DNA from: Ruminiclostridium sufflavum DSM 19573
GTDB taxonomy: Bacteria > Bacillota > Clostridia > Acetivibrionales > DSM-1351
Assembly: GCF_003208175.1 (NCBI RefSeq)
Contig: NZ_QKMR01000031.1
Location: 1-32,912, forward strand
Direction of reading: 5' to 3'
Length of the DNA: 32,912 bases
How positions within the stretch are numbered: position 1 is the first letter of the stretch; each line of letters begins with the position of its first letter. The notes under the pieces are model-generated. The model was not told the origin of the DNA. It was given only the letters and a program-made list of their open reading frames with translations, and did not search any database. Below are positions 5,054-13,445 of this stretch, one piece after another. A program made the translations under genes and the position numbers.

Positions 5054-6988
5054 ATGAAAAGTATAAGTATGGATATTGAGACATATTCCTCAGTCGATCT
5101 TTGTAAGTCAGGTGTATACCGCTACGCTGAAGCACATGATTTTGAAATATTACTTTTTGCCTATTCAGTTGATGATAGTGAAATAAATGTTGTTGATTTA
5201 GTAAATGGAGAGCAGATACCGGATGAGGTTATATCAGCAATCTTTGACCCTAATATTATTAAGTGGGCTTTCAATGCACAGTTTGAACGGGTTTGTCTTT
5301 CCAGACATCTTGGCGTTTGGCTATCGCCTAAATCTTGGAGGTGCTCCATGGTTTGGTCTGCATATATGGGACTACCACTATCACTTGAAGGTGTAGGTGT
5401 AGTAATGGGACTTGAAAAGCAGAAGCTGAAGGAAGGTAAAGAACTTATCCGCTACTTCTGTGTTCCATGTAAACCAACTAAGTCAAATGGTGGTCGGACT
5501 AGGAATCTTCCCTGCCATGCACCTGAAAAATGGAGTCGGTTTAAAGAATATAATGCTCGGGATGTAGAAGTTGAAAAAAGTATAAAGGAAAAGCTGGCAA
5601 AATTTCCAGTACCAGAAGAGGAATGGGCGAACTATATTCTCGACCAGAAGATTAATGACTGTGGCATACAGTTGGATATGCCATTTATAAAACAGGCAAT
5701 CAGATGTGATGAACAGTTCAGAAGTGTACATATAGAAAAGGCTCGAAGCATAACTGGTCTTGATAATCCAAATTCAATACAGCAGTTGAAAGGATGGCTT
5801 TCAGATAACGGGTTTACTGTTGATTCCCTTGATAAAGCTGCTATAAATGACTTGCTTGAGTCTGCAGACGGAGATATCGAAGAGGCACTTCAGTTAAGGC
5901 AGGAACTTGCAAAATCCAGTGTAAAAAAGTATACCGCCATGGAAATGGCTGTCTGCAATGATGGCAGAGCGCATGGACTAATTCAGTTTTACGGGGCAAA
6001 TAGAACAGGCCGATACTCTGGAAGATTAATACAGGTGCAAAATCTGCCTCAAAACCACCTGCCGGACTTGGCAGAAGCACGTGAACTCATAAAAAGCGGC
6101 AGATTTGATGCAGTGGAAATGTTGTATGATTCAGTTCCGGTAGTCTTGTCAGAGCTTATACGTACAGCCTTTATTCCTAAAAACGGCCATAGGTTTCTTG
6201 TAGCTGACTTTTCAGCCATCGAGGCTCGGGTCATTGCATGGCTTGCAGGAGAACATTGGAGGCAGCAGGTGTTTGCTTCCCACGGCAAAATTTATGAAGC
6301 CTCTGCATCACAGATGTTTCATGTTCCTATTGAGGAAATTACCAAAGGCAGTCCTTTAAGGCAAAAAGGTAAGGTAGCAGAATTGGCTCTTGGTTATGGC
6401 GGGTCTGTTGGAGCATTGACAGCAATGGGTGCTTTGGCAATGGGAGTACAGGAAGATGAGCTCATGCCACTTGTAAAAGCGTGGCGAAATGCCAACCCCA
6501 ATATAGTAAAGCTATGGTGGGATGTTGATAATGCTGCATTTACTGCAGTGAAGGAAAGAATGAAAGTACAGCTTGGAAGACTTATATTTTCCTATGAAAG
6601 CGGAATTCTTTTCATTAGGCTTCCATCTGGTAGAAGACTCTCATATGTGAAACCTAAGATAGAGATTAACCGTTTTGGACGTGAGGGAGTTACTTACGAG
6701 GGTGTTGGTGAATCAAAGAAATGGCAGCGTATTGAGAGTTATGGTCCTAAATTTGTAGAAAACATTGTTCAGGCAATTGCCCGTGATCTTCTTGCGGAAG
6801 CAATGCAACGATTAAGTGCTGAAGGCTTCAGGATTGTAATGCATGTGCATGATGAGGTGATTGCAGAAGCTGAAAATTTTGATGACTTGGGTAGGATGTG
6901 TGAAATCATGGGTCAGGTGTCTGAATGGGCTAATGGATTATTACTTAGAGCAGACGGATTTGTCTGTGATTTTTATAAAAAAGATTAA
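5054..6988 (+). CDS. Phage DNA polymerase, family A, with 3'-5' exonuclease
   Basis: This 644-residue protein has an N-terminal proofreading domain: SMDIETYSS (D7, E9) as Exo I, FNAQFERVCLS as Exo II and YNARDVEVEKS as Exo III. Polymerase motif A is ADFSAIEARVIAWLAGE at about 384-400, motif B RQKGKVAELALGYGG at about 436-450, and motif C HVHDEVIAE near 597. There is no 5' nuclease domain, as is usual for phage enzymes. The ATG at 5054 has AAAGGGGG upstream. An in-frame ATG at 5003 would add 17 unconserved residues. All catalytic residues I can identify are intact. It replicates phage DNA with the downstream VirE-type primase/helicase. Confidence 0.95.
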   Translation: MKSISMDIETYSSVDLCKSGVYRYAEAHDFEILLFAYSVDDSEINVVDLVNGEQIPDEVISAIFDPNIIKWAFNAQFERVCLSRHLGVWLSPKSWRCSMVWSAYMGLPLSLEGVGVVMGLEKQKLKEGKELIRYFCVPCKPTKSNGGRTRNLPCHAPEKWSRFKEYNARDVEVEKSIKEKLAKFPVPEEEWANYILDQKINDCGIQLDMPFIKQAIRCDEQFRSVHIEKARSITGLDNPNSIQQLKGWLSDNGFTVDSLDKAAINDLLESADGDIEEALQLRQELAKSSVKKYTAMEMAVCNDGRAHGLIQFYGANRTGRYSGRLIQVQNLPQNHLPDLAEARELIKSGRFDAVEMLYDSVPVVLSELIRTAFIPKNGHRFLVADFSAIEARVIAWLAGEHWRQQVFASHGKIYEASASQMFHVPIEEITKGSPLRQKGKVAELALGYGGSVGALTAMGALAMGVQEDELMPLVKAWRNANPNIVKLWWDVDNAAFTAVKERMKVQLGRLIFSYESGILFIRLPSGRRLSYVKPKIEINRFGREGVTYEGVGESKKWQRIESYGPKFVENIVQAIARDLLAEAMQRLSAEGFRIVMHVHDEVIAEAENFDDLGRMCEIMGQVSEWANGLLLRADGFVCDFYKKD

Positions 6989-7069
6989 AAGAAAGTTTAT
7001 GAAATGGTCTTGAAATACTACTGTTCAAGGCTTAAACAAAAATTGCTGATAACGTAAGGAGGATATGGC

Positions 7070-7501
7070 ATGGGTATTAATAGATTTAATTCAGAGGGTT
7101 ATTATGACCCCACAGCTTATGAAGCTCTTACAAAAATAGAAGCAGAGGCAAAGAAAAATACATACAGACCTATAGTGTTTATCTGCTCAGCTTTTGCAGG
7201 AGACACAGAAAAGAACATCCGTAGGGCGCAGCGATATAGCTACTTTGCGGTAAGCAGGAACTGCATTCCCTTTGCTCCGCATCTTTTATTTCCTCAGTTT
7301 CTAGATGATGAAGATAAATCTCAACGTGAACTTGGATTATTCTTTGGAATGGTGTTCTTGGCAAAGTGTAAAGAAGTATGGGTTTTTAAGGTTTGTAACA
7401 AAATTTCAGAAGGGATGGTTGTTGAAATAGAAAAAGCGAAACAAAGGAAAATACCAATCAGATATTTTAATGAGCTGTGCGAGGAGGTTGATTCAATATG
7501 A
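7070..7501 (+). CDS. DUF4406-like protein (nucleoside deoxyribosyltransferase-like fold)
   Basis: This 143-residue protein contains YRPIVFICSAFAGDTEKNIRRAQRY (about residues 32-56), a CIPFAPHLLFPQFLDD segment, and a later SEGMVVEIEKAKQRKIPIRY. This is the pattern of DUF4406-type proteins related to nucleoside 2-deoxyribosyltransferases. The fold suggests handling of a nucleotide or nucleoside, but no activity is established for phage members. AGGAGG lies 7 bp before the ATG. The stop overlaps the start of the VirE-type gene (ATGA), placing it firmly in the replication operon. Confidence 0.75.
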   Translation: MGINRFNSEGYYDPTAYEALTKIEAEAKKNTYRPIVFICSAFAGDTEKNIRRAQRYSYFAVSRNCIPFAPHLLFPQFLDDEDKSQRELGLFFGMVFLAKCKEVWVFKVCNKISEGMVVEIEKAKQRKIPIRYFNELCEEVDSI

Positions 7502-9843
7502 AGATAGCAGTCGGCAATAGTCGTATGGATAAAAAGTGGAAAAATAGGGATGTCTCATGGGAGGATTTCAAAAACTCGGTCAAGGCAACCAAGAGAACCA
7601 CTGAGACTGTATCGGAGTTCCGCAAGATGAACCGCTCACGCCAAGATTCCATAAAAGACGTAGGAGGATTTGTGGGAGGGACACTGCGAGAAGGAAAACG
7701 CAGAAATGGTTATGTTCTATGCCGTTCTATGCTGACTTTGGATATGGACTATGCATTTGCTGGTATATGGGAACAGATTGAGTTTCTTCATGACTGGACA
7801 TGCTGCGCTTACTCAACACATAAGCATATGCCAGAATCACCTAGACTTAGATTGATAATTCCACTGTCTAGAGAGGTCAGCGAAGATGAATATCCGGCAC
7901 TGGGGCGTATGGTAGCAAAGGAAATCGGGATTGATTTATTTGATGATACTACCTACGAAGCCTCAAGGCTAATGTACTGGCCGTCAACTTCGTCTGATGG
8001 GGAGTTTGTATTCTATGAGAAGGATGGCAGTCTGCTTGACCCAGATGAGTATCTATCTAAATATGCCAATTGGCGGGATACCTCAATATGGCCAGTGTCC
8101 TCTAGGCAATCGGAAGTTGTAAGACGGCAGATTACAAGGCAAGTTGACCCTACTACAAAGGAAGGCTCTATAGGAGCATTTTGCAGGGCATATTCCATTG
8201 AGGAAGCTATAGATACTTTCCTTTCTGACATATACGAACCAAGCGTTATGAACGGCCGTTATGATTATATTCCTGCTGACTCCTCTGCAGGACTTGTCAT
8301 ATATAACGGTAAATTTGCGTACAGCCATCATGCAACAGATCCAGCTTGCGGAAGGCTGCTAAACGCTTTTGATTTGGTGCGAATCCACCGCTACCATGAT
8401 CTTGATGATAAGGCATCTGAGGATATGCCTACTGGCAAGCTGCCATCCTTTAAGGCAATGATGGAATTTGCCATTAAGGATGAGCGTGTAAAAGAGCAAT
8501 TTGCAGAAGAAAGAAAAGTTCAGGCAGAATCGGAGTTTACAGATACAGACTGGCAAAACCAGCTTGAGCTTGAGAAAAGCGGTGCAGTAAAAAACAACCT
8601 CCGTAACCTGACGCTAATTCTAGAAAAAGACCCTAATCTTAAAGGTATTGTATTTAATCAGCTTTCAGACGGTATGGAAATAAAGGACAGTGTGCCATGG
8701 ACACATCCCTCAAGATTCTGGAGGGATGCAGATGATGCACAGCTTATCAGTTATATTGACAATCACTACGGCACTTTTTCGGCACGTAATTATGAAATCT
8801 CAGTGACAAAGGTTGCTGATGACCGCTCCTATCATCCTATAAGGGAGTTCATTGATGCACTTCCTGAATGGGACGGAATTCCACGAGTAGACACACTGCT
8901 AGTGGACTACCTCGGCGCTGCCGACAATGCCTATGTTCGCTCAGCTACAAGAAAAACACTATGTGCAGCTATTGCACGTGTCCTGACTCCCGGCATCAAG
9001 TTTGACTCCATGCTTGTACTGAATGGCCCGCAAGGAGCTGGGAAAAGCACACTAATATCAAAACTTGGGGGTGAGTGGTTCTCAGATAGCCTGTCGCTCT
9101 CTGACACCAAGGACAAAACAGCTGCTGAGAAGCTACAAGGCTACTGGATACTAGAAATAGGAGAGCTGGCTGGGTTGAAGAAAGCAGAGGTGGAGACTCT
9201 CCGTAGCTTTCTATCTAGACAGAATGATATATATCGTGCCAGTTTTGGGCGGCGAGCTACACCCCACCTTCGCCAGTGTGTATTCTTTGGTACAACCAAC
9301 GCTGAAAAAGGGTATCTTAGGGATACCACAGGCAATCGCCGTTTCTGGCCGGTAAAAACACCGGGTGGAGGCACAAAACAATCCTGGCATATTACTTATG
9401 CAGAAATTATTCAAATTTGGGCTGAAACACTTACCTATGTCAAAGATGGAGAAAAGCTGTACCTTGATGCTAGTCTTGAAAAGCTTGCCAAGGATGAGCA
9501 GCGTGAAGCAATGGAGTCTGATGAGAGGGAAGGACTGGTGCGTGATTACCTTGATATGCTCTTGCCAGAGGATTGGGACACGATGGATTTGTACAGCCGC
9601 CGTGCCTATATAAATGGCACTGAGTTTGGTGAAAGCAAACGAGTCGGAGTCAGGAAACGTGAATCGGTCTCCAATATGGAGATATGGTGCGAGTGCTTCG
9701 GTAAAGACCGTGCAAACCTCCGAAGAGTGGATGGCAATGAAATTTTAGCCATTATGGCTGGTATCGGAGGTTGGAGCGGTCTTGTGACGAAGGAACGAAT
9801 ACCGCTTTACGGTCCTCAATGGCTCTATGTTCCAAAATCATGA
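7498..9843 (+). CDS. VirE-type phage primase/helicase (VapE/DUF5906-like)
   Basis: This 781-residue protein has an N-terminal primase-polymerase-like region (LTLDMDYA near residue 82, then YSTHKHMPESPRLRLIIPL, as in AEP primases). A middle domain follows, then a C-terminal P-loop ATPase: Walker A NGPQGAGKSTLISKLGG near 508-523, Walker B-like WILEIGELAGL, and FFGTTNAEKGYLRDTTGNRRFWPV with the sensor and arginine-finger region. This is the 'virulence-associated E' architecture of phages that initiate their own replication. It overlaps the preceding gene by 4 bp. The protein appears full length. The GGAAC/GTTCC repeat region immediately downstream may be its origin. Confidence 0.9.
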   Translation: MKIAVGNSRMDKKWKNRDVSWEDFKNSVKATKRTTETVSEFRKMNRSRQDSIKDVGGFVGGTLREGKRRNGYVLCRSMLTLDMDYAFAGIWEQIEFLHDWTCCAYSTHKHMPESPRLRLIIPLSREVSEDEYPALGRMVAKEIGIDLFDDTTYEASRLMYWPSTSSDGEFVFYEKDGSLLDPDEYLSKYANWRDTSIWPVSSRQSEVVRRQITRQVDPTTKEGSIGAFCRAYSIEEAIDTFLSDIYEPSVMNGRYDYIPADSSAGLVIYNGKFAYSHHATDPACGRLLNAFDLVRIHRYHDLDDKASEDMPTGKLPSFKAMMEFAIKDERVKEQFAEERKVQAESEFTDTDWQNQLELEKSGAVKNNLRNLTLILEKDPNLKGIVFNQLSDGMEIKDSVPWTHPSRFWRDADDAQLISYIDNHYGTFSARNYEISVTKVADDRSYHPIREFIDALPEWDGIPRVDTLLVDYLGAADNAYVRSATRKTLCAAIARVLTPGIKFDSMLVLNGPQGAGKSTLISKLGGEWFSDSLSLSDTKDKTAAEKLQGYWILEIGELAGLKKAEVETLRSFLSRQNDIYRASFGRRATPHLRQCVFFGTTNAEKGYLRDTTGNRRFWPVKTPGGGTKQSWHITYAEIIQIWAETLTYVKDGEKLYLDASLEKLAKDEQREAMESDEREGLVRDYLDMLLPEDWDTMDLYSRRAYINGTEFGESKRVGVRKRESVSNMEIWCECFGKDRANLRRVDGNEILAIMAGIGGWSGLVTKERIPLYGPQWLYVPKS

Positions 9844-9851
9844 GAATGTTG

Positions 9852-9993
9852 GGAACAGTAGGAACAAACATTTGTAAGAGAACAGAATTCGACTGTTCCG
9901 GTGAGCCAAAAACCCCTTTATGGTACATATCATCGGAACGGGCGGTAGCCCCTTTAGTAATACACTGCTTAATATCCTGTGTTCCATTGTTCC
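9852..9993. repeat. GGAAC/GTTCC repeat cluster, candidate replication origin
   Basis: GGAAC occurs at 9852-9856, 9861-9865 and 9935-9939, and its complement GTTCC at 9895-9899, 9981-9985 and 9989-9993. A GAGAAC variant lies at 9878-9883. These fall in the 264-bp noncoding gap after the VirE-type gene. Short repeats in both orientations next to an initiator are typical of phage origins. The repeats are short, so chance or a protein-binding regulatory site remains possible. Confidence 0.35.
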
Positions 9994-10107
9994 AATAACT
10001 ACTATTAAAAATAATTATATAAATAAATACAGATATAGGACACGCAAACACGTAAATACGCGCGTAAAGGACTTTTTGGATTTGGGGAACACAAAAGGAG
10101 AATAAAT

Positions 10108-10389
10108 ATGCTAGAAAAAATAATAGAAAGACATCTGGTGGTAGAGGCTAAAAAAACTGGAGGACTTGCACTAAAGTTTGTATCACCAGGATTTGACGGT
10201 ATCCCTGACAGACTGGTGCTTCTACCAAAAGGAAGAATAGCTTTTATTGAACTAAAAAGACCCGGTGAAAAATTAAGACCGCTTCAGGTAAAGAGAAAAA
10301 TACAGTTGGAATCACTTGGCTTTTTAGTTTACTGCATTGACGGCTTAGAGCAAATTGGAGGTGTACTTGATGAAATACAAGCCACATGA
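10108..10389 (+). CDS. VRR-NUC domain nuclease
   Basis: This 93-residue stand-alone VRR-NUC protein, a PD-(D/E)XK nuclease, has the active-site pattern GFDGIPDRLVLLPKGRIAFIELKRPG with D34, E48 and K50, followed by LRPLQ containing Q60. Phage VRR-NUC proteins act as structure-specific or Holliday-junction-type nucleases and are nearly always beside an SNF2 helicase, as here. The start has AAAGGAG upstream. The 3' end overlaps the helicase gene by 20 bp. Length is normal for the phage family. Confidence 0.9.
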   Translation: MLEKIIERHLVVEAKKTGGLALKFVSPGFDGIPDRLVLLPKGRIAFIELKRPGEKLRPLQVKRKIQLESLGFLVYCIDGLEQIGGVLDEIQAT

Positions 10390-11716
10390 ATACCAAACCT
10401 ATGCAACCAAATTCATATTAAACAACCCAATTGCAGCAATTCTATTAGAAATGGGTCTTGGGAAAAGCGTAATAACTCTTACCGCTATAAATGACCTCTT
10501 GTTTGACAGCTTTGAAATTATAAGAGTACTTGTAATAGCACCTCTAAGAGTTGCAAGAGATACATGGACTGCTGAAATTGCTAAATGGGAGCATTTTGAA
10601 AACATCAGGGCATCGGTGGCAATCGGTACAGAAAAACAGCGCCGGGAAGCATTGCTGGCAAATGCTGATATATACCTTATAAATCGAGAAAATGTAAAGT
10701 GGTTGGTGGAAAACTTCAACTTTGATTATGACATGGTTGTAATTGATGAACTGTCATCCTTCAAAGACCATGGCTCTCAAAGGTTTAAGGCACTTAGGAA
10801 GGTAAGACCTAATGTTAAGCGTATTGTTGGGCTTACTGGCACTCCGGCACCAAACGGTCTGATGGATTTATGGGCAGAAATAGGAATCCTTGATATGGGA
10901 CAGCGCCTTGGAAGATTTATCGGGGGCTACCGTGAAAGGTACTTTTTACCCGATAAACGAAATCAAACCACTATCTTTTCATACAAACCTCGTGAGGGTG
11001 CAGAGGAAGCAATCTATGAGAAAATCTCAGACATCTGTATAAGCATGAAAAGTCTAGACTATTTGAAGATGCCGGAGTGTGTGATAAACAATGTAGAGGT
11101 TGAGATGTCCGAGAAAGAAGCTACACTATACCAAAAGCTTAAAAAAGACATGATCATACCCTTCAAGGATGGAGACATTGATGCAAAAAGCAGTGTGGGT
11201 CTTTCAAACAAGCTTTTGCAGATGGCAAACGGTGCTGTCTATGATGAGATAGGAAATGCAAAATACATACATGAGCGAAAGCTTGATGCACTTGAGGATT
11301 TGATTGAGGCTTCAAACGGTAAGCCAGTACTGATAGCTTACTGGTTTAAACATGACATACAGCGTATCTGTGAGAGGTTTCCTGCTGTGAAGCTAGACAC
11401 TTCGGTAGATATATCAAAGTGGAATGCAGGAGAAATACCAATTGCAATTATTCACCCAGCTTCCGCAGGGCATGGTCTCAATTTGCAAGTGGGTGGATCA
11501 ACTTTGATATGGTTCGGGTTAACTTGGAGTCTTGAGCTATATCAGCAGACAAATGCAAGGTTGTGGCGACAGGGTCAGAAAAACACGGTTGTAATTCATC
11601 ACATCATTACAAAAGGAACTATTGATGAGGATGTTCTGAAAACCTTGGTGAGCAAAGATGATACACAGGCAGCCTTAATTGAGGCGGTAAAAGCAAATTT
11701 GTATGAAGGAGGCTAA
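10370..11716 (+). CDS. SNF2-type DEAD/DEAH helicase
   Basis: This 448-residue superfamily 2 helicase carries motif I LLEMGLGKSVITL (near residue 25), motif II VVIDELSSF, motif III GLTGTPAPNG, a C-terminal HGLNLQVGG segment and motif VI QQTNARLWRQGQKNTV. It is a double-stranded DNA translocase probably acting with the overlapping VRR-NUC nuclease in replication or recombination. The ATG at 10370 follows GGAGGTG. An upstream ATG at 10355 lies in the ribosome-site region and is less likely. All helicase motifs I can check look intact. Confidence 0.93.
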   Translation: MKYKPHEYQTYATKFILNNPIAAILLEMGLGKSVITLTAINDLLFDSFEIIRVLVIAPLRVARDTWTAEIAKWEHFENIRASVAIGTEKQRREALLANADIYLINRENVKWLVENFNFDYDMVVIDELSSFKDHGSQRFKALRKVRPNVKRIVGLTGTPAPNGLMDLWAEIGILDMGQRLGRFIGGYRERYFLPDKRNQTTIFSYKPREGAEEAIYEKISDICISMKSLDYLKMPECVINNVEVEMSEKEATLYQKLKKDMIIPFKDGDIDAKSSVGLSNKLLQMANGAVYDEIGNAKYIHERKLDALEDLIEASNGKPVLIAYWFKHDIQRICERFPAVKLDTSVDISKWNAGEIPIAIIHPASAGHGLNLQVGGSTLIWFGLTWSLELYQQTNARLWRQGQKNTVVIHHIITKGTIDEDVLKTLVSKDDTQAALIEAVKANLYEGG

Positions 11717-11721
11717 AAGCG

Positions 11722-12138
11722 ATGACAAAGAAAGAATTATCGCAGCTATATTATTTAAACCGTGAAATAGTACAGTTACAGGCGAGACTTTCAGAGTTGG
11801 AGGACTTAGCCACCTCCTCCACTCAAAAAATCACAGGTATGCCTTTTGGTACTGGAGTTTCTGACATGGTTGGGCGGTACGCTACAGAAATTGCAGACTT
11901 AAAAGCCCTATTGGATTTAAATCTTAAAAAGTGTTTCTATGAATTGAACAAGCTGAATCATTACATAGAAAGTGTAGAAGATGCACAGATAAGAATGATT
12001 CTGAGCTTAAGGTATATTAATGGGCTAAGCTGGCAGCAGGTAGCTTTTAGCATTGGTGAATCGGACGAACAGTTTCCAAGAAGGAAACATGACAAGTTTT
12101 TAAAACAAAATGAAAACTTGACGAAAAAGACGAATTAG
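11722..12138 (+). CDS. DUF1492/ArpU-like late transcription regulator
   Basis: This 138-residue protein has a coiled-coil N-terminal half (about 1-95) and a C-terminal HTH-like region: VEDAQIRMILSLRYINGLSW followed by QQVAFSIGESDEQ and a basic HDKFLK. This is the DUF1492/RinA-ArpU pattern of small sigma region 4-like regulators that end the early module and switch on packaging and head genes. AAGGAGG precedes the ATG. The usual recognition helix seems degenerate (GESDEQFPRRKHDKF), so function may be weakened. The final residues run into a Lys/Asn-rich tail. Confidence 0.75.
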   Translation: MTKKELSQLYYLNREIVQLQARLSELEDLATSSTQKITGMPFGTGVSDMVGRYATEIADLKALLDLNLKKCFYELNKLNHYIESVEDAQIRMILSLRYINGLSWQQVAFSIGESDEQFPRRKHDKFLKQNENLTKKTN

Positions 12139-12158
12139 ATGTGTTAATATTATTTCAT

Positions 12159-12206
12159 AGAAGAAGGACCTCAAGAGTGGATGTAAAAACCGGGGGTTCT
12201 TCTTTT
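12159..12206 (+). terminator. Terminator after the late regulator
   Basis: AGAAGAAGGACC (12159-12170) pairs with GGTTCTTCTT (12195-12204) through a stem with one bulge, followed by TTTT. It is placed 20 bp past the DUF1492 stop and closes the early operon. Confidence 0.6.
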
Positions 12207-12212
12207 GTATAT

Positions 12213-12256
12213 GCAGGCAGTGTGAGTTGCTCCTTTCAAGCACTGCCTGCAATTTT
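12213..12256 (+). terminator. Second hairpin before the HNH gene
   Basis: GCAGGCAGTG (12213-12222) and CACTGCCTGC (12241-12250) form a perfect 10-bp stem with an 18-nt loop, followed by AATTTTAATT. The weak T run makes this a poor intrinsic terminator. It may instead be a protein-binding or processing site. Confidence 0.5.
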
Positions 12257-12283
12257 AATTACTAGGAACAGGAGCTAAACGAA

Positions 12284-12637
12284 ATGCCAATGAAACCACT
12301 AAAACCCTGCAAGCACTCGGGCTGTCCTGAACTGACAAGTGGAAGCTATTGTGATAAGCATAGCAGTTTGGATATTAACAAACGTAAGAGTGCAGAGGAG
12401 AGAGGCTATGACAGCAGATGGAGAACAGCAAGCAAGAGGTACTTAGAAAGCCATCCGCTGTGTATTTATTGCTTGAAGGAAAACAAGCTGGTCAAGGCAA
12501 CAGTGGTTGACCACATCACTCCTCATAGAGGTAACAAAGCTCTGTTTTGGGATGAAAGAAACTGGCAGTCACTTTGCAAGAGGTGCCATGATAGAAAGAC
12601 AATGACTGAGGATAGATATCAAGAATATAGATATTAA
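12284..12637 (+). CDS. HNH endonuclease (packaging-associated)
   Basis: This 117-residue HNH protein has paired zinc-binding cysteines (CKHSGC and YCDKH in residues 9-25; CIYC near 63; CKRCH near 102). The catalytic segment is VVDHITPHRGN with an N..W..LCKRCHDRKT finish. In HK97-like siphoviruses such HNH proteins sit directly before the terminase genes and are needed for cos cleavage. Here a 7.5-kb block intervenes. A CAGGAG ribosome site lies about 9 bp upstream of the ATG. Active-site residues appear complete. Confidence 0.92.
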   Translation: MPMKPLKPCKHSGCPELTSGSYCDKHSSLDINKRKSAEERGYDSRWRTASKRYLESHPLCIYCLKENKLVKATVVDHITPHRGNKALFWDERNWQSLCKRCHDRKTMTEDRYQEYRY

Positions 12638-12662
12638 TGCGTAGAGGTTCAAATCGACACCA

Positions 12663-12747
12663 TAGGGGCTATCAAATCTCTGCAAACCCTTACACACCAA
12701 CCGCTGCCCCCCTTCGCGTGAAATTTCGCAGAATTAAACAAGGGGGG
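12663..12747. other. cos-like packaging site candidate
   Basis: Directly after the HNH gene lies AGGGGCTATCAAATCTCTGC, then a C run CCCCCCTT (12707-12714), the near-palindrome GCGTGAAATTTCGC (12717-12730) and AAGGGGGG (12740-12747), an 8-bp inverted match to the C run. I recall the same mix of a GGGG-ATCAAATCTCT stretch and a CCCCC/CGCG element between HNH and small terminase genes in related phages. That position is where cos sites lie. A 51-codon frame (12637-12792) crosses it but is probably fortuitous. The 367-bp gap 12638-13004 holds this site, unremarkable AT-rich DNA and a terminator. Confidence 0.45.
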
Positions 12748-12912
12748 ATACAAATTGAGGTTGAAACTATAGGTGAATGTTTACTTCCGTAGGGGTTTGA
12801 GCATATTTGTATTTTTGTGTAAAGGTATTACATATAAAAACAAATAAATCGTGTTCAACCCTTTAAAAACCAAGGCTTTGAAGGATTAAAAAAATATAAA
12901 AATAAATAATTG

Positions 12913-12960
12913 AAAGCGCTTAAAAATGCTGTAAAAACAGTTGATTAAAGTGCTTTTTTT
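12913..12960 (+). terminator. Rho-independent terminator before the accessory block
   Basis: AAAGCGCTT (12913-12921) pairs with AAGTGCTTT (12948-12956), with one G-T pair, around an inner CTGT/ACAG hairpin, and is followed by a T run. It insulates the block starting at 13005. Confidence 0.65.
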
Positions 12961-13004
12961 ATTACTTTTTTTGAATACTGCTTACGCAGAAAGGAGAGCA
13001 TTGG

Positions 13005-13445
13005 ATGACTGAATTTGAAAAGCAACAGATACAGGATTTAAGACTCAAGGGAGTTGGCTACAAGGCAATTGCCGCTATACTTGGAATTTCAAGAGACAGT
13101 ATAAGAGGATACTGTAAACGCAATGGACTTGATGGAGATTCTAAGGTTGTCTCATTGAATGTAGAAGAAAAAATAAATCAAAATTTGCTCTGTGCCTGCT
13201 GTGGAAAGTCAATTAAACAAAAGAAGCGTGGGAGAAGTAGACGTTTCTGCTCCGAGGATTGTCGCAGGAAATGGTGGAATGACAACCCTGATAAGAGGAG
13301 CAGAAAAGAATCTGCCATATATAAATATACTTGTTCATACTGCAATAAGGAGTTCAGCTGCTATGGCAATAAACGCAGAAAGTACTGTTCACATAATTGC
13401 TTTATAAAATCGAGGTACTGGAAGGATGAAAAAGATGGAATTTAA
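13005..13445 (+). CDS. HTH plus twin zinc-finger protein
   Basis: This 146-residue protein begins with a homeodomain/sigma-like HTH: EFEKQQIQDLRLKGVGYKAIAAILGISRDSIRGYCKRNGL (residues 3-42, shown here by its key positions K16-R30). Two cysteine clusters follow: LCACCGK with FCSEDCRRKWW (about 61-91) and YTCSYCNKEFSC with YCSHNC (about 107-133). Both look like treble-clef or FCS/MYM-type zinc fingers. I recall similar clostridial phage proteins mis-annotated as sigma-70 subunits. DNA binding is very likely. It could regulate the methyltransferase gene it overlaps by 11-20 bp or serve as a recombination cofactor. AAAGGAG precedes the ATG. Confidence 0.7.
   Translation: MTEFEKQQIQDLRLKGVGYKAIAAILGISRDSIRGYCKRNGLDGDSKVVSLNVEEKINQNLLCACCGKSIKQKKRGRSRRFCSEDCRRKWWNDNPDKRSRKESAIYKYTCSYCNKEFSCYGNKRRKYCSHNCFIKSRYWKDEKDGI

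Noticed and set aside
9771-9998. Plus-strand 75-codon frame over the VirE end and the repeat region
   Set aside because: It starts inside VirE in another frame without a ribosome site and looks like a shadow.
12637-12792. A 51-codon open frame (MRRGSNRHHRG...) overlapping the HNH stop
   Set aside because: It lacks a ribosome site and coincides with the cos-like element, whose base conservation would create a fortuitous frame.
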